The position numbers and the translations under genes are program-made. The notes below the pieces were generated by a model that worked only from the letters and a program-made list of their open reading frames with translations, ran no database searches and was not told where the DNA came from. Shown piece after piece: positions 34,051-43,913 of a stretch of 64,000 nucleotides of DNA (its first letter is position 1; each line of letters opens with the position of its first letter). The DNA is taken from the NCBI RefSeq assembly GCF_900156605.1, contig NZ_FTOA01000011.1, positions 22,582-86,581 on the forward strand, written 5' to 3'. The stretch comes from Insolitispirillum peregrinum (GTDB lineage Bacteria > Pseudomonadota > Alphaproteobacteria > Rhodospirillales > Rhodospirillaceae).

Positions 34051-37000
34051 TCAGGCATAGGCCCGTTGCAGGGCGGCAAGGTCTTCAGCAGACAGCCCGG
34101 CCAGCGTGTCAGACGAGATATAATCAATCTGCGTTGCGCTCAGGGCGTCCAGCTGGGTTTCAGTCAGGTTGGACAGGAAGGTGGTTCCCAGTCCGGCCAT
34201 GGTGGTGGTGGTCATCCCGCTCAGTTGCACGCCGCTCAGGGACTGGGCCGTCGTTTCAGACAGTCCGTCCAGCTGGGCGTGGCTCAGACCCGCAATCTGC
34301 GTCGAGGTCAGAACCGACAACTGGCTGGTGGTCAGGGCATTCAGCTCTGTGGCGGTAAAGGCCCCCATCTGGGTTTCGCTCAGCGCCGCCATCTGGCTGG
34401 TGGTCAGCGACAGCACCTGAGCCACACTCAGCGAGCGCAGTTGCAGGCGCACCAGACCGGCCAGCTGGGTGGCGGTCAGTGAAGCAATATCCGTGCTGTC
34501 CAGTTCAGACAGGGCGGTGGTGGTCAGGCTGCCGATCTGGGTCGAGGTCAGACCGGCCATCTGGGTCATGGTCATCGCATCAATCTGCGAGGTGGTCAGA
34601 CCCGAAATGCCATAGGTGGACAGGGCCGAAATCTGCGTCGCACTCAGCGCCGAGAACTGGGTGGTGCTCAGCGCCGCCACCTGCGTTGCGGTCAGACCGC
34701 TCAGTTCGGTGGTGCTCAGCAGGCCGATCTGGGTGGTGGTCAGGGCCTGCATCTGGGTCGCGGTCAGACCAGCCACCCCGGTTGCCGACAGGCTGGTGAA
34801 CTGGGCGGTGCTCAGCGACGAAATCTGCGTCGCTGTCAGCCCGCTGACCGCCGTTGCCGTCAGGGCGGCAATCTGGCTGGTGCTCAACGCCGCCAACTGG
34901 GTGTTGCTCAGCTCGGCAACCTGCGCTGCCGTCAGACCGGACAGACCGGTGGTGGACAGGGCCTGCAACTGGGTGGTGGTCAGGGCATCAATCTGGCTAT
35001 CGCTCAGCGTGGCAATCTGCGTCGAGGTCAGGGCATCCAGTTCGGTCACCGCCAAATGACTGATCTGGGTGGTGGTCAGGCTGCTGATCTGGGTGGTGGT
35101 CAACGCCGCCACACCGGTATCAGACAGGCTCTGCCACTGGGTGGTGGTCAAGGCCGCCAGTGTGGTGGTGCTCAGGCTGGCAATGGTGCTGGTGGCCAGC
35201 GCCCCGATTTCAGTGGTGGTCAGCGCCGCCAGCTGGGTTCTGGTCAGCGTTTCAATCTGCGTCGCCGTCAGGCCCGCCGCGCCGGTGGTGGACAGGCTGG
35301 CAATCTGGGTGGCATTCAGCACCGCCATCTGGGTGGTGGTCAGGCTGCTGACCTGCGCCGCCGTCAGCCCCTTCAGGGTGGTGGCACTCAGATTTTCCAT
35401 CTGGGTGGTGGTCAGGCTGGCAATCTGGGTGGTGGTCAGCGCTGCCGCCTGCGTCGCGCTCAGCGCCGCCAGTTGCTTGGTGCTGATTTCACCCAGTTGG
35501 GTCACCGTCAGCGCCGCAATGGCGGTGGTTGACAGCGAGGCAACCTGCGTGGTGGTCAGGGTTTCGAGCTGGGTCTGGGTCAGCGACGCCGCCTGTTCGG
35601 CGGTCAGGCCGGACATCTGGGTGGCATTCAGCGACGCCAGTTGGGTAGTGGTCAGGCTGGCCAACTGATCGGTGGTCAAGGCCGCAACGCCGGTGGTGGT
35701 CAGGCCATCAAGCTGGGTGATGGTCAGCGAGGCAACCTGAGTGGTGCCAAGCTCTGCCACCTGCGTTTTGGTCAGCGCGCCAATCTGGGTCGAAGTCAAC
35801 GCCGCCAGTTGGGTCGAGGTCAACGCCGCCAGCTGCGTTCCGGTCAGGCCCGTCATCGCGCTGGTCGACAGCCCCGCCATCTGGGTTGCGCTCAGCACGC
35901 CCAGCTGGGTGGTGGTCAGGGCCGAAATCTGCGTCTGCGTCAGGCCGCTGAGTTCGGTCGAGGTCAACAGGCCCAACTGGGTGGTGCTGAGGCTGTTCAA
36001 CTGGGTGGTGCCAAGCGCACCAATCTGGGTCGAGGTCAGGGCGGTCAACTGGCGGGTGCTGAGGGCGGCCAGTTCGGTCACCGTCAGGCCACTGACGGCG
36101 GTGGTGGTCAGCGCACTGATCTGGGTGGTGGTCAGCGCGGCCAGTTGGGTGGTGGTAAAGGCCGCCAACTGGGTATCACTCAACCCCTTGATTTCGGTGG
36201 TGGTCAGCGACGCAATCTGCGTCGCGGTCAGCGCCGAAACCTGAGTGGTGGTCAGATAGGAAATGGTGGTGCTGGTCAGCTGTTGCAGTTGGGTGGTGGT
36301 CAGCGACGACAGTTGCGTCACCGTCAGGGCGGTAATCTGGGTCTTGTTCAGCGCCGCCAGCGCCGTCGCGGTCAGCGACGACAACTGTGCGGTGGTCAGC
36401 ACGGCAATCTGGTCCGAAGTCAGACCATCAATGGCATCCGAACTCAGGGCTCCCAACTGGGTCGAGGTCAGTTGCGACACCTGGGTGGTGCTCAGCGCCG
36501 CCACCTGCGTTTCGGTCAGCCCGGCCAGAGCGGTGGTGCTGAAGGCCGCCAGTTCGGTCGAGGTCATCGCCGCCACCTGGGTCTTGCTGAACGCTGCCAT
36601 CTGGGTCGCCGTCAGCGCCCCCAACTGGGTGGTGGACAACGCCGCCAGTGTGGTGGTGGTCAGGTTGTTGATCGCGGTGGAACTGAGGGCGGCAATCTGG
36701 GAGGTCGACAGCGCCGCCAACTGGGTGGCGGTCATCGACGACAGTTGCGTCGCCGTCAGACCGGCCACTTCGGTGGTGGTCAGCGACGACAGCTGTGTTG
36801 CGCTCAGCACGGCAATCTGGGTGGTGGTCAGGGCCGAAATCTGCGTCGAGGTAAAGCCCTGCAACTGGGTGGTGGTCAGCGACGACAGTTGGGTAGTGGT
36901 CAGGGCGGCAATCGAGCTGGTCGACAGCGCCGCCGCCGCCGTAGAACTGAGCGCCGTCAACTGGGTCGAGGTCAATTGCCCCAGCTGGGTGGTGGTCAAA

Positions 37001-40000
37001 CCGGCCACGCCGGTCGCCGACAGGGCCGCCAGTTGATAGGTGGACAGGGCCGCCAACTGGGTAGCAGTCAGCGATGCCACCTGTGTCGAAACCAGTTGCC
37101 CCATTTCGGTGGTGGTCAGCGCACTGATCTGGCTGGAGGTCAGGGCCGAAATCTGGGTTTCATCCAGCGCCGCTACCTGCGTGGCGGTCAATGCCGCCAC
37201 CTGACGGGTGGTCAGGCTGGCCATCTGCGTGGCGCTCAGACCTTCAATGGCGGTCGAACTCAGGGCCGACAGCTGGGTGGTGGTCAGGCTGCTCAGCTGG
37301 CTGGTGGTCAACACCGCTGCCTGCGTGCTGCCCAACGCCGCCATTGCGGTGGTGGTCAGGCTGCCCAGCTGGCTGGTGGTCAGAACGGCAAGCTGGCTGG
37401 TGGTCAGGCCACTGATCCCGGTCGCCGTCAGGGCCGACAACTGGTTGGCCGACAAGGCCGAAACCTGTGCCGTGCTCAGCGCCGCCACCTGCGAAGCGAC
37501 CAGACCACCAAGGCTGGTGGTGGTCAGGGCGCCGACCTGCGTGGTGGACAAGGCCGCCAGTTGGGTCGAGGTCAGGACTCCGGCCTGCGTCGCCGTCAGG
37601 GCCGATACCTGCTTGGTGCTGAGCGCCGCCATTTCGGTCGCGGTCAGCCCCTTCAGGGCGGTCGAGGTCAGAGCACTGATCTGACTGGTGCTGAGCGCCG
37701 CAACCTGCGTCACCGACAGGGCGGCCAACTGGGTGGCATTAAAGCCACTGACAGCAGCGGTGCTGAGGGCGGCAATCTGGGTCGCGGTCAGCGACGCCAC
37801 CTGCGTCGAGGTAAAATTGGCAATTTCGGTGTTGCTCAGGCCCGAGAACTGGCTGGCCGTCAACGACGCCAGCTGCGTCACCGTCAGGGCAGCCACGGCG
37901 GTGGTACTCATCGCCCCCAGCGCCGTCGAGGTCAGCGCCGTCAACTGGGTGGTGGTCAGCGATGCCAGCTGCGCCGCCGTCAGACCGGCAATGCCGGTGG
38001 CGGTGATCGCCGACAACTGGGTGGTGCTCAGCTGGTTGATCTGGGTGACGCTCAGGGCAGCGATTTCGGTCGAGGTCATGCCGCTGACCGCAGTGGTGGT
38101 CAGGCTGGCCACCTGCGTCGCCGTCATTGCGCTGATCTGGGTGGCGGTCAGACCACTGAACTGGGTCGAGGTCAGCGCCGCCAGCTGTTTGGTGCTCAGG
38201 CTGGCCAGCGCGGTGACGTTCAGACCACTGAGAGCGGTGGAGGTCAACGCCCTCATCTGGGTGGTGGTCAGGTCTTCGGCCTGGGTGACCGACAGGCCCG
38301 CCAACTGGGTGTTGGTCAGGGCGGCGACCTGGGTGGTGGTCAGCGCCTTCAGCTGCGTTTCACTCAGACTGTTGAGCTGAGTGGTGGTCAACCCGACAAT
38401 CGCCGTCGCGCTCAGGGCGCTGACCTGCGTGCTGCTCAGCGCCGCCAACTGGGTGACGGTCAAGGCCGACGCCGCTTCGGAGGTCAGGGCCGACAGGCCG
38501 GTGGTGGTCAGGCTGGCCATCTGGGTGGCGGTCAGGGCCGCCACCTGCGTTTCCACCAGCGACGCGAACTGGGTCGCGCCCATCGCCGACAGCTGGGTGG
38601 TGGACAGGCTGGCCATCTGGGTGGCGGTCAGGCCATCCAGTGCCGAGGTGGTCAGCGCAGCAATCTGGGTCTTGTCCAGAACGCTCAACTGGGTGGTGGT
38701 CAGGGCCGACAGGTCGGTGCTGTCCAGCCCTTTCAGCTGCGTTGCGCTCAGGCCATCAAGCTGGCTTGTGCTCAAGGACGACAACTGGGTGGTGGTCAGC
38801 GCCCCCAGCTGGGTACTGGTCAGCCCCTTCAGTTGGGTCGCGGTCAGGCTGGTCATCTGGGTGGTGGTCAGCGCCGCCAGTTCGACCGCACTCAGGCTGC
38901 CCAGCGCCGTCGAGGTCAGCGAGGCAATATTGGTCACCGACAACACCGCCAGCTGGTCCGCGGTCATGCCGCTGATCGCCGTTTTGGTCAGCGCGCCCAA
39001 CTGGGTCGAGGTCAGGTTGGCAATCTGGGTGGTGGTCAACGCCCCCGCTTCGGTCGAGGTCAGCCCCTTCAGCGCAGTGGTGGTCACCGCCGCCATCTGG
39101 GTGCTGGTCAGGGCGGCAATCTGCGTCGTTTCCAGCCCGGCCATCTGGGTGCTGGTCAGCACGGCAATGGCGCTGGTGCTCAGCCCGGCCATGGCCGTTT
39201 CCGACAGGCCATCCAGAGCCGTCGAGGTCAGGGCGGTAAACTGGCTGGTGGTCAGGCCATTCAACTGGGTGGTGGTCAGCCCGGACAGCTGGGTGCTGGT
39301 CAGCCCCTTGATCTGGGTGGTGGTCAGCGTCCCCCATTGGGTGGTGGTCATGGCCGACAACTGGGTGTTGGTCAGGGCGGCGATGTCCGCCACCGTCAGC
39401 CCCTTGACCTGCGTAGTGCTCAACTGGGCAACCTGCGTCGTGCTGAGGGCGCTCAGCTGGGTGGTGGTCAGCCCGCCGATCTGGGTCGAGGTCAACGCCC
39501 CCATCTGGGTCGCGGTAAAGGCGGCCAGCTGCTCATCGGTCAGGCCCTTGACCTGAGTCACGCTCAGACGGGACAACTGGGTGGTGCTGAATGCCGCCAG
39601 CTGGGTGGTGGTCAGGTTGGCAATCTGATCGGTGGTCAGGCCGGAAATCTGCGCATCGGTCAGATTGGCAATATCGGTACTGTCCAGCGCATCGAGCGCA
39701 TCATTGGTCAGGGCGGCGATTTCGGTTTTGCTGAACGCCGACATCTGGGTCGACGTCAGCAGGTCAAGCTGGGTCGAGGTCAGGCCCGACAACGCGGTAA
39801 CAGTGAACGAGGCAATCTGGCGCGTGCTGAGCGCCGCCAGCTGGGTGGCCGTGAAGGTGCTGAGCTGGGTGCTGGTCAGCCCCTTGATATCGGTAATTTC
39901 GATATAGGCAATCTGGGTGGCGGTCAGCGCCCCGATCTGGCTGGTGGTCAGCTGCGACACCTGCGTGCTGGTCAGCCCCTTGATCTGGGTGGTGGTCAGC

Positions 40001-43000
40001 GACGACACCTGCGTTTCGGTCAGCCAGCCAAGCTGTGTTTCCGTCAGGCCCGACAGGGCGGTGCTGCTGAAGGACGTCACCTGCCCGATGGTCAGGGCAG
40101 CAATCTGCTCTTCGCTCAGGCCCTTGATCTGGGTCGAGGCCAGGGACAACAACATGGTCGTGCTGAGGCCGCTGACCTGCGTGGTGGTCAGTTGCGAAAT
40201 ATCGGTGCTGTCCAGCCCCTTGAGCTGGGTTGTGCTCAGGGCATTCAGTTCGGTGGCGGTCAGGGTGCCCAACTGCTCTTCGGTCAACCCCTTCAACTGG
40301 GTCGAGGTCAGACCCTTTAACTGGCTGGTGGTCAGGGCGTCAAACTGGGTGCTGCTCAACAGGGCAACCTGCGTGCCGGTCAGACCGGCGAGCTGGGTGG
40401 TGGTCAGCGCGGCAATCTGGCTGGTGGTCAGCGAGGTCAGCGCTGTGGTGCTGAGGCCGGCAATCTGTGTCGAGGTCAGCGATGCAAGCTGTGTCAGCGC
40501 CAGAGAACCGATCTGGGTTTCCGCCAGACCATTCAGCGAGGTCGAACTCAGCGACGAGAACTGGGTGGTGGTCAGGCTGGCCAGCTGATCATTGCTCAAC
40601 TGGCCAAGCTGGGTGCTGTTCAGTCCCTTCAGCTGGGTGGTGTTCAGGCTGGCCAGCTGGGTGGTCGACAGCATGGCCAGTTGTTCCTGGCTCAAGGACG
40701 CCACCTGTGCCGCACTCAGGCCATCCAGCTGGGTGGTGGTCAGCGACGCAATCTGGGTCACCGACAGATAGCTGATCTGGGTGGTCTTCATCCGGCCGAT
40801 CGCCGTCGATGTCAGTTCGGCAAGGTCGGTCAGCGACAGATGATCAATCTGGTCCTGCGTCAGCCCCTGAACTTGCGCCGTGACCAGCCCGGCCACCTGT
40901 GTCTCGGTCAGCGAGGACAGTTGCAGGTCATCGAGCGCCCCGATCTGGGTCGAGGTCAGGCCACGCAACTGGGTGGTGCTGAGCGAGGTCAGCTGGGTGG
41001 TGGACAACGCCTGAATGGCGGTGGTGCCCAGATAGGCCAGCTGGGTCGATTGCAACCAGCCGAGCTGGGTGGTGGTCAACTCACCGATCTGGGTTTCCGT
41101 CAGCCCCAGCATCGACCGCGAGCTGATCGCCTGCAACGACTTGGTGCTCAGGCCATTCAACTGGGTGACGGTCAGTTCTGACACCTGAGTGGTGGTCAGG
41201 CCCTTGATCTGCGTGGTGGTCAAACCATTCAGCTGGGTCAGGGTCAGGGATTGCACCTGCTCTTCGGTCAACGAGGCAATCTGGGTCGCACCCAACACCT
41301 TCAGCTGAGTGGTGGTCAACGCCGCCAGCTGATCAACCGACAGGTTGCTGACCTGGGTGGTGGTCAGGCCGCTCATCTGGGTGGTGGTCAGGCTTTCCAG
41401 CAGGGTCGAGGGCAAGGCTGACAGTTGGTCGGTGGACAATCCCTTGATCTGGGTGCCGGTCAGCAGGGCAAACTGCGTTTCACTGAACGCCGAAATCTGA
41501 TCAATGCTCAGCGCCGCAAGATCCGACGACGCCAATCCCCTGATCTGCGTCGCGGTCAGTTGCGCAATCTGGGTGACGGTCAGCGAGGCCACCTGAGTAG
41601 TGGTCAAACCGCTGATCCCGGTCGAGGTCAAGGCTGCCATCTGGGTGGCAGTCAGGCTGGCAATCTGCGCGGCATCCAGCCCGGCTGTCTGGGTGGCGGT
41701 CAGAACGGCAATCTGGCTGGTGCTCAGGGCCTGCAACTGGGTGGTATTCAACCAGTTCAGTTCGGTCGCCGTCAGGGCTTTCACCTGAGTGGTGCTCAGC
41801 ATCTGCAACTGGGTGGTGGTCAGCGACTCCACCTGACTCTGGCTCAGAGCCTGCAGGTTGGTGGCGTTCAAGGCATTCATCTGGGTGGTGGTCAGGGCCT
41901 GCAACTGCGTCGAGGTAAAGGCCCCCATCGCGGTGGTGGTCAGGGCGTTCAGAACCGTCGAGGTCAGCCCGGCCAACTGCTCGTCACTCAGGTTGGCAAT
42001 GTCTTCGGCTTCCAGCCCGCGCGCAGCCTTGGCAGTGAAGGCGGTCAACTGGGTTGCGGTCAGGGCGGCAAGCTGGGAGGTATTGAGGGCACCGACCTGA
42101 GTCGAGGTCAGCCCGGTGATTTCCGTCTGCGACAGAGAGGACAACTGGGTGGTTGACAGAGAGGCGATCTGATCGGCGCTCATCGCGCTGATCGCCGTCT
42201 TGGTAAACCATGCAATCTGGGTGGTGCTCAGGGCCGCCAGCTGGCCTTCGGTAAAGCCCTTGACCCCGGCGGCACTCATCCCGCCGATCTGGGTGATGGT
42301 CAGCGAGGATACCTGATCCAGACCCAGCGCCTCGACCTGCGTCGAGGTCAGGCCATACATCTGGGTGGTGGTCAACGATGACAGCAGCCCGCTGCCCAGC
42401 GCGCCGATCTGTTCAACCGTCAGCCCGGAAATCTGGGTACGGGTCAGACCGCTGACCTGAGTGGTGGTCAGCTGGGCAATCTGCTCTTCACTGAACCCTT
42501 TCAGCGCAGTGGTGGTAATTGCCGCCATCTGGGTCGAACTCAGGCGGCCCAACTGGGTCGAGGTCAGGGCGGCCAGCTGGGTGCTGGTAAAGCCCGCCAC
42601 CTGAGCCTTGCTGAGCGCCGACAGGCGGGTGATGGTCAGGGCCTGAACCTGCTCGTCACTCATCACCGCAATCTGGGTCTTTTGCAGGCCACCGATCTGG
42701 GTGGCGTTCAGGTTGCTGACCTGGGTGGTGGTCAGCGCCTGAATCTGGGTGGTGGTCAGCGCCTTGATTTGCGTCAACGTCAGGGCGGCAAACTGGGAGG
42801 CGTCAAGGACGGCGATTTCCTCGGCGCTGAAGGTGCGGATTTCCGCCGCAGACAGAACGGCGATGTCTTCGGGGTCCAGCGCACTGATCTGGGCTTCGTT
42901 CAGCACCGCCACCTGCGCCGTACTCAGCGCGTTGACCTGCTGCGAAGACAGGGCCGAAACCTGCGATGTCAGCAACGAGCTGACCTGGGTCGTTGCCAGC

Positions 43001-43164
43001 CAGGTGATCTGGGTGGTGCTCAGCCACGAAATGGCGGTCGAGGTCAGCGCCTGAACCTGCGTGGTCAGCAGGGTGCGGAAGTCGGTTGCCGTCAAGCCGG
43101 CGAGATCGGTGCGCGTCAGCGAGGCAATCTGGGTCTCGGAGTAAGACGTAATCGCGGAAACCAC
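34051..43164 (-). CDS. Giant octapeptide-repeat protein (3,037 residues), Thr/Gln-rich
   Basis: Nearly the whole protein, from about residue 8 to 3030, is built of some 378 in-phase octapeptides. The consensus is L-[TS]-[TASE]-T-Q-[ILVM]-x-[AGS], for example LTTTQIAA and LSATQLKG. Variants with acidic residues (LSDEQLAG, LDPEDIAV) are commoner near the N-terminus. No indel breaks the 8-residue phase as far as I can follow it. There is no signal peptide, membrane helix, cysteine pattern, RTX motif or other domain; the ends are short (MVSAITSYS... and ...LAALQRAYA). The start is GTG 43164 with AGGGAG 8 nt upstream. Each octapeptide has about three Ser/Thr, so over a thousand acceptor sites. It is followed after 30 bp by a GT41 glycosyltransferase gene. 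Location and function unknown: surface fibre, filament or stalk protein are possibilities. Confidence 0.9.
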   Translation of the reverse strand: MVSAITSYSETQIASLTRTDLAGLTATDFRTLLTTQVQALTSTAISWLSTTQITWLATTQVSSLLTSQVSALSSQQVNALSTAQVAVLNEAQISALDPEDIAVLSAAEIRTFSAEEIAVLDASQFAALTLTQIKALTTTQIQALTTTQVSNLNATQIGGLQKTQIAVMSDEQVQALTITRLSALSKAQVAGFTSTQLAALTSTQLGRLSSTQMAAITTTALKGFSEEQIAQLTTTQVSGLTRTQISGLTVEQIGALGSGLLSSLTTTQMYGLTSTQVEALGLDQVSSLTITQIGGMSAAGVKGFTEGQLAALSTTQIAWFTKTAISAMSADQIASLSTTQLSSLSQTEITGLTSTQVGALNTSQLAALTATQLTAFTAKAARGLEAEDIANLSDEQLAGLTSTVLNALTTTAMGAFTSTQLQALTTTQMNALNATNLQALSQSQVESLTTTQLQMLSTTQVKALTATELNWLNTTQLQALSTSQIAVLTATQTAGLDAAQIASLTATQMAALTSTGISGLTTTQVASLTVTQIAQLTATQIRGLASSDLAALSIDQISAFSETQFALLTGTQIKGLSTDQLSALPSTLLESLTTTQMSGLTTTQVSNLSVDQLAALTTTQLKVLGATQIASLTEEQVQSLTLTQLNGLTTTQIKGLTTTQVSELTVTQLNGLSTKSLQAISSRSMLGLTETQIGELTTTQLGWLQSTQLAYLGTTAIQALSTTQLTSLSTTQLRGLTSTQIGALDDLQLSSLTETQVAGLVTAQVQGLTQDQIDHLSLTDLAELTSTAIGRMKTTQISYLSVTQIASLTTTQLDGLSAAQVASLSQEQLAMLSTTQLASLNTTQLKGLNSTQLGQLSNDQLASLTTTQFSSLSSTSLNGLAETQIGSLALTQLASLTSTQIAGLSTTALTSLTTSQIAALTTTQLAGLTGTQVALLSSTQFDALTTSQLKGLTSTQLKGLTEEQLGTLTATELNALSTTQLKGLDSTDISQLTTTQVSGLSTTMLLSLASTQIKGLSEEQIAALTIGQVTSFSSTALSGLTETQLGWLTETQVSSLTTTQIKGLTSTQVSQLTTSQIGALTATQIAYIEITDIKGLTSTQLSTFTATQLAALSTRQIASFTVTALSGLTSTQLDLLTSTQMSAFSKTEIAALTNDALDALDSTDIANLTDAQISGLTTDQIANLTTTQLAAFSTTQLSRLSVTQVKGLTDEQLAAFTATQMGALTSTQIGGLTTTQLSALSTTQVAQLSTTQVKGLTVADIAALTNTQLSAMTTTQWGTLTTTQIKGLTSTQLSGLTTTQLNGLTTSQFTALTSTALDGLSETAMAGLSTSAIAVLTSTQMAGLETTQIAALTSTQMAAVTTTALKGLTSTEAGALTTTQIANLTSTQLGALTKTAISGMTADQLAVLSVTNIASLTSTALGSLSAVELAALTTTQMTSLTATQLKGLTSTQLGALTTTQLSSLSTSQLDGLSATQLKGLDSTDLSALTTTQLSVLDKTQIAALTTSALDGLTATQMASLSTTQLSAMGATQFASLVETQVAALTATQMASLTTTGLSALTSEAASALTVTQLAALSSTQVSALSATAIVGLTTTQLNSLSETQLKALTTTQVAALTNTQLAGLSVTQAEDLTTTQMRALTSTALSGLNVTALASLSTKQLAALTSTQFSGLTATQISAMTATQVASLTTTAVSGMTSTEIAALSVTQINQLSTTQLSAITATGIAGLTAAQLASLTTTQLTALTSTALGAMSTTAVAALTVTQLASLTASQFSGLSNTEIANFTSTQVASLTATQIAALSTAAVSGFNATQLAALSVTQVAALSTSQISALTSTALKGLTATEMAALSTKQVSALTATQAGVLTSTQLAALSTTQVGALTTTSLGGLVASQVAALSTAQVSALSANQLSALTATGISGLTTSQLAVLTTSQLGSLTTTAMAALGSTQAAVLTTSQLSSLTTTQLSALSSTAIEGLSATQMASLTTRQVAALTATQVAALDETQISALTSSQISALTTTEMGQLVSTQVASLTATQLAALSTYQLAALSATGVAGLTTTQLGQLTSTQLTALSSTAAAALSTSSIAALTTTQLSSLTTTQLQGFTSTQISALTTTQIAVLSATQLSSLTTTEVAGLTATQLSSMTATQLAALSTSQIAALSSTAINNLTTTTLAALSTTQLGALTATQMAAFSKTQVAAMTSTELAAFSTTALAGLTETQVAALSTTQVSQLTSTQLGALSSDAIDGLTSDQIAVLTTAQLSSLTATALAALNKTQITALTVTQLSSLTTTQLQQLTSTTISYLTTTQVSALTATQIASLTTTEIKGLSDTQLAAFTTTQLAALTTTQISALTTTAVSGLTVTELAALSTRQLTALTSTQIGALGTTQLNSLSTTQLGLLTSTELSGLTQTQISALTTTQLGVLSATQMAGLSTSAMTGLTGTQLAALTSTQLAALTSTQIGALTKTQVAELGTTQVASLTITQLDGLTTTGVAALTTDQLASLTTTQLASLNATQMSGLTAEQAASLTQTQLETLTTTQVASLSTTAIAALTVTQLGEISTKQLAALSATQAAALTTTQIASLTTTQMENLSATTLKGLTAAQVSSLTTTQMAVLNATQIASLSTTGAAGLTATQIETLTRTQLAALTTTEIGALATSTIASLSTTTLAALTTTQWQSLSDTGVAALTTTQISSLTTTQISHLAVTELDALTSTQIATLSDSQIDALTTTQLQALSTTGLSGLTAAQVAELSNTQLAALSTSQIAALTATAVSGLTATQISSLSTAQFTSLSATGVAGLTATQMQALTTTQIGLLSTTELSGLTATQVAALSTTQFSALSATQISALSTYGISGLTTSQIDAMTMTQMAGLTSTQIGSLTTTALSELDSTDIASLTATQLAGLVRLQLRSLSVAQVLSLTTSQMAALSETQMGAFTATELNALTTSQLSVLTSTQIAGLSHAQLDGLSETTAQSLSGVQLSGMTTTTMAGLGTTFLSNLTETQLDALSATQIDYISSDTLAGLSAEDLAALQRAYA
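34100..43140 (-). repeat. 24-bp DNA tandem repeat array coding for the octapeptides
   Basis: The coding units are degenerate 24-mers of the form CTGACCACCACCCAG plus ATTGCCGCC or similar. Many are identical or differ at one or two bases, giving long stretches of near-perfect repetition. Because the period is a multiple of three, other frames stay open too and give spurious Gly/Gln/Arg-rich antisense frames. The array is a likely site of length variation and of assembly error. Confidence 0.95.
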
Positions 43165-43913
43165 AGCACCATCTCCCTATACCAAACGAAGGACGCAACG
43201 CGGCAAGCAGCCGACAGCTAACGCCCGAAGGTTTACACGACGCAGTCGCTCCTTCCCGTCGCTAGGATGTGAAAAAAAGGCAATCTGAAAAAGAGGAAAA
43301 TTATGCCTATTCAACGGCTTCTTCGGGCAGCGCCGCAGGGTTGAGTGTATCGGTTCAAAATAGGGGTGCGCCCAGTCCCGGAATAACCGTGCAATGGACG
43401 AAAAGGGAGGCGGACACAGGCGGAAACAGCGCCACAAACCGGAACTTTTACCGCCAGACAAATCCGATCAACATATTGTAAAGATGGACTCTTATTTGAT
43501 CCAGACCCGAAACAACCCTGGAAACGGGCTGCAACGGACTCTCGCGCCCACCCTGCCCCCGAACCAAACCGCACAACGGTGTTGCCGCCACTTTGTCGCA
43601 GGAAAATCGCCTGCCCAATGCTGAGCAAGCGGGGCTACGAGGCACATCCCTCCTCTGGTGAGGGGCCCTGGCCGGAAAAAGCCCGTATAATCACCCTCTG
43701 GTCGGGCAAGAAGTGCCCGACAGCGGAACGCAAGAGGGCAATTCTTGCCGCCTTGGCCGGAGAAACGGCGGTTACGAGGCAGAAAAGCGCGATTCCTCTG
43801 CGATAATATCCCAATTTATAGGGATACTCCGTACCCCCAAAGCGGATGCACATCCCGATCCGACAGGCTTGCCGGGGCCGCTATCTCCGCAAGAAACCGG
43901 CGACTCGTTCCGC
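43165..43913. other. Long intergenic region upstream of the octapeptide gene
   Basis: 749 bp without a credible gene, between the giant repeat gene and trkH (both leftward). It must hold the promoter of the repeat-protein operon. The part nearest the gene (43260-43480) is A-rich. The part at 43623-43800 is packed with hairpins and is listed separately. Confidence 0.5.
43623..43800. other. Hairpin-rich segment, candidate structured RNA or leader
   Basis: Three stems follow each other: TCGGGCA-agaag-TGCCCGA (43702-43720), GGCAA-TTC-TTGCC, and CCGCC...GGCGG with loop TTGGCCGGAGAAA. A TATAAT hexamer lies just before the first on the + strand (about 43685-43690). The string TACGAGGCA occurs at both ends of the segment (about 43636 and 43773). 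It does not match any small RNA I recognise. On the - strand it would be part of the 5' leader of the octapeptide gene. Confidence 0.35.

Noticed and set aside
35641..40320. Rightward open frame of 1,559 codons, rich in Gly/Gln/Arg, opposite the octapeptide gene
   Set aside because: A shadow of the 24-bp periodic array: since the period is divisible by three, the antisense frame stays open. It has no start signal, and the sense frame has the ribosome-binding site and regular L/T/Q pattern.
34100..43140. CRISPR-like regular repetition
   Set aside because: Repeats of 24 bp are contiguous, degenerate and in frame with coding; there are no unique spacers and no cas genes.
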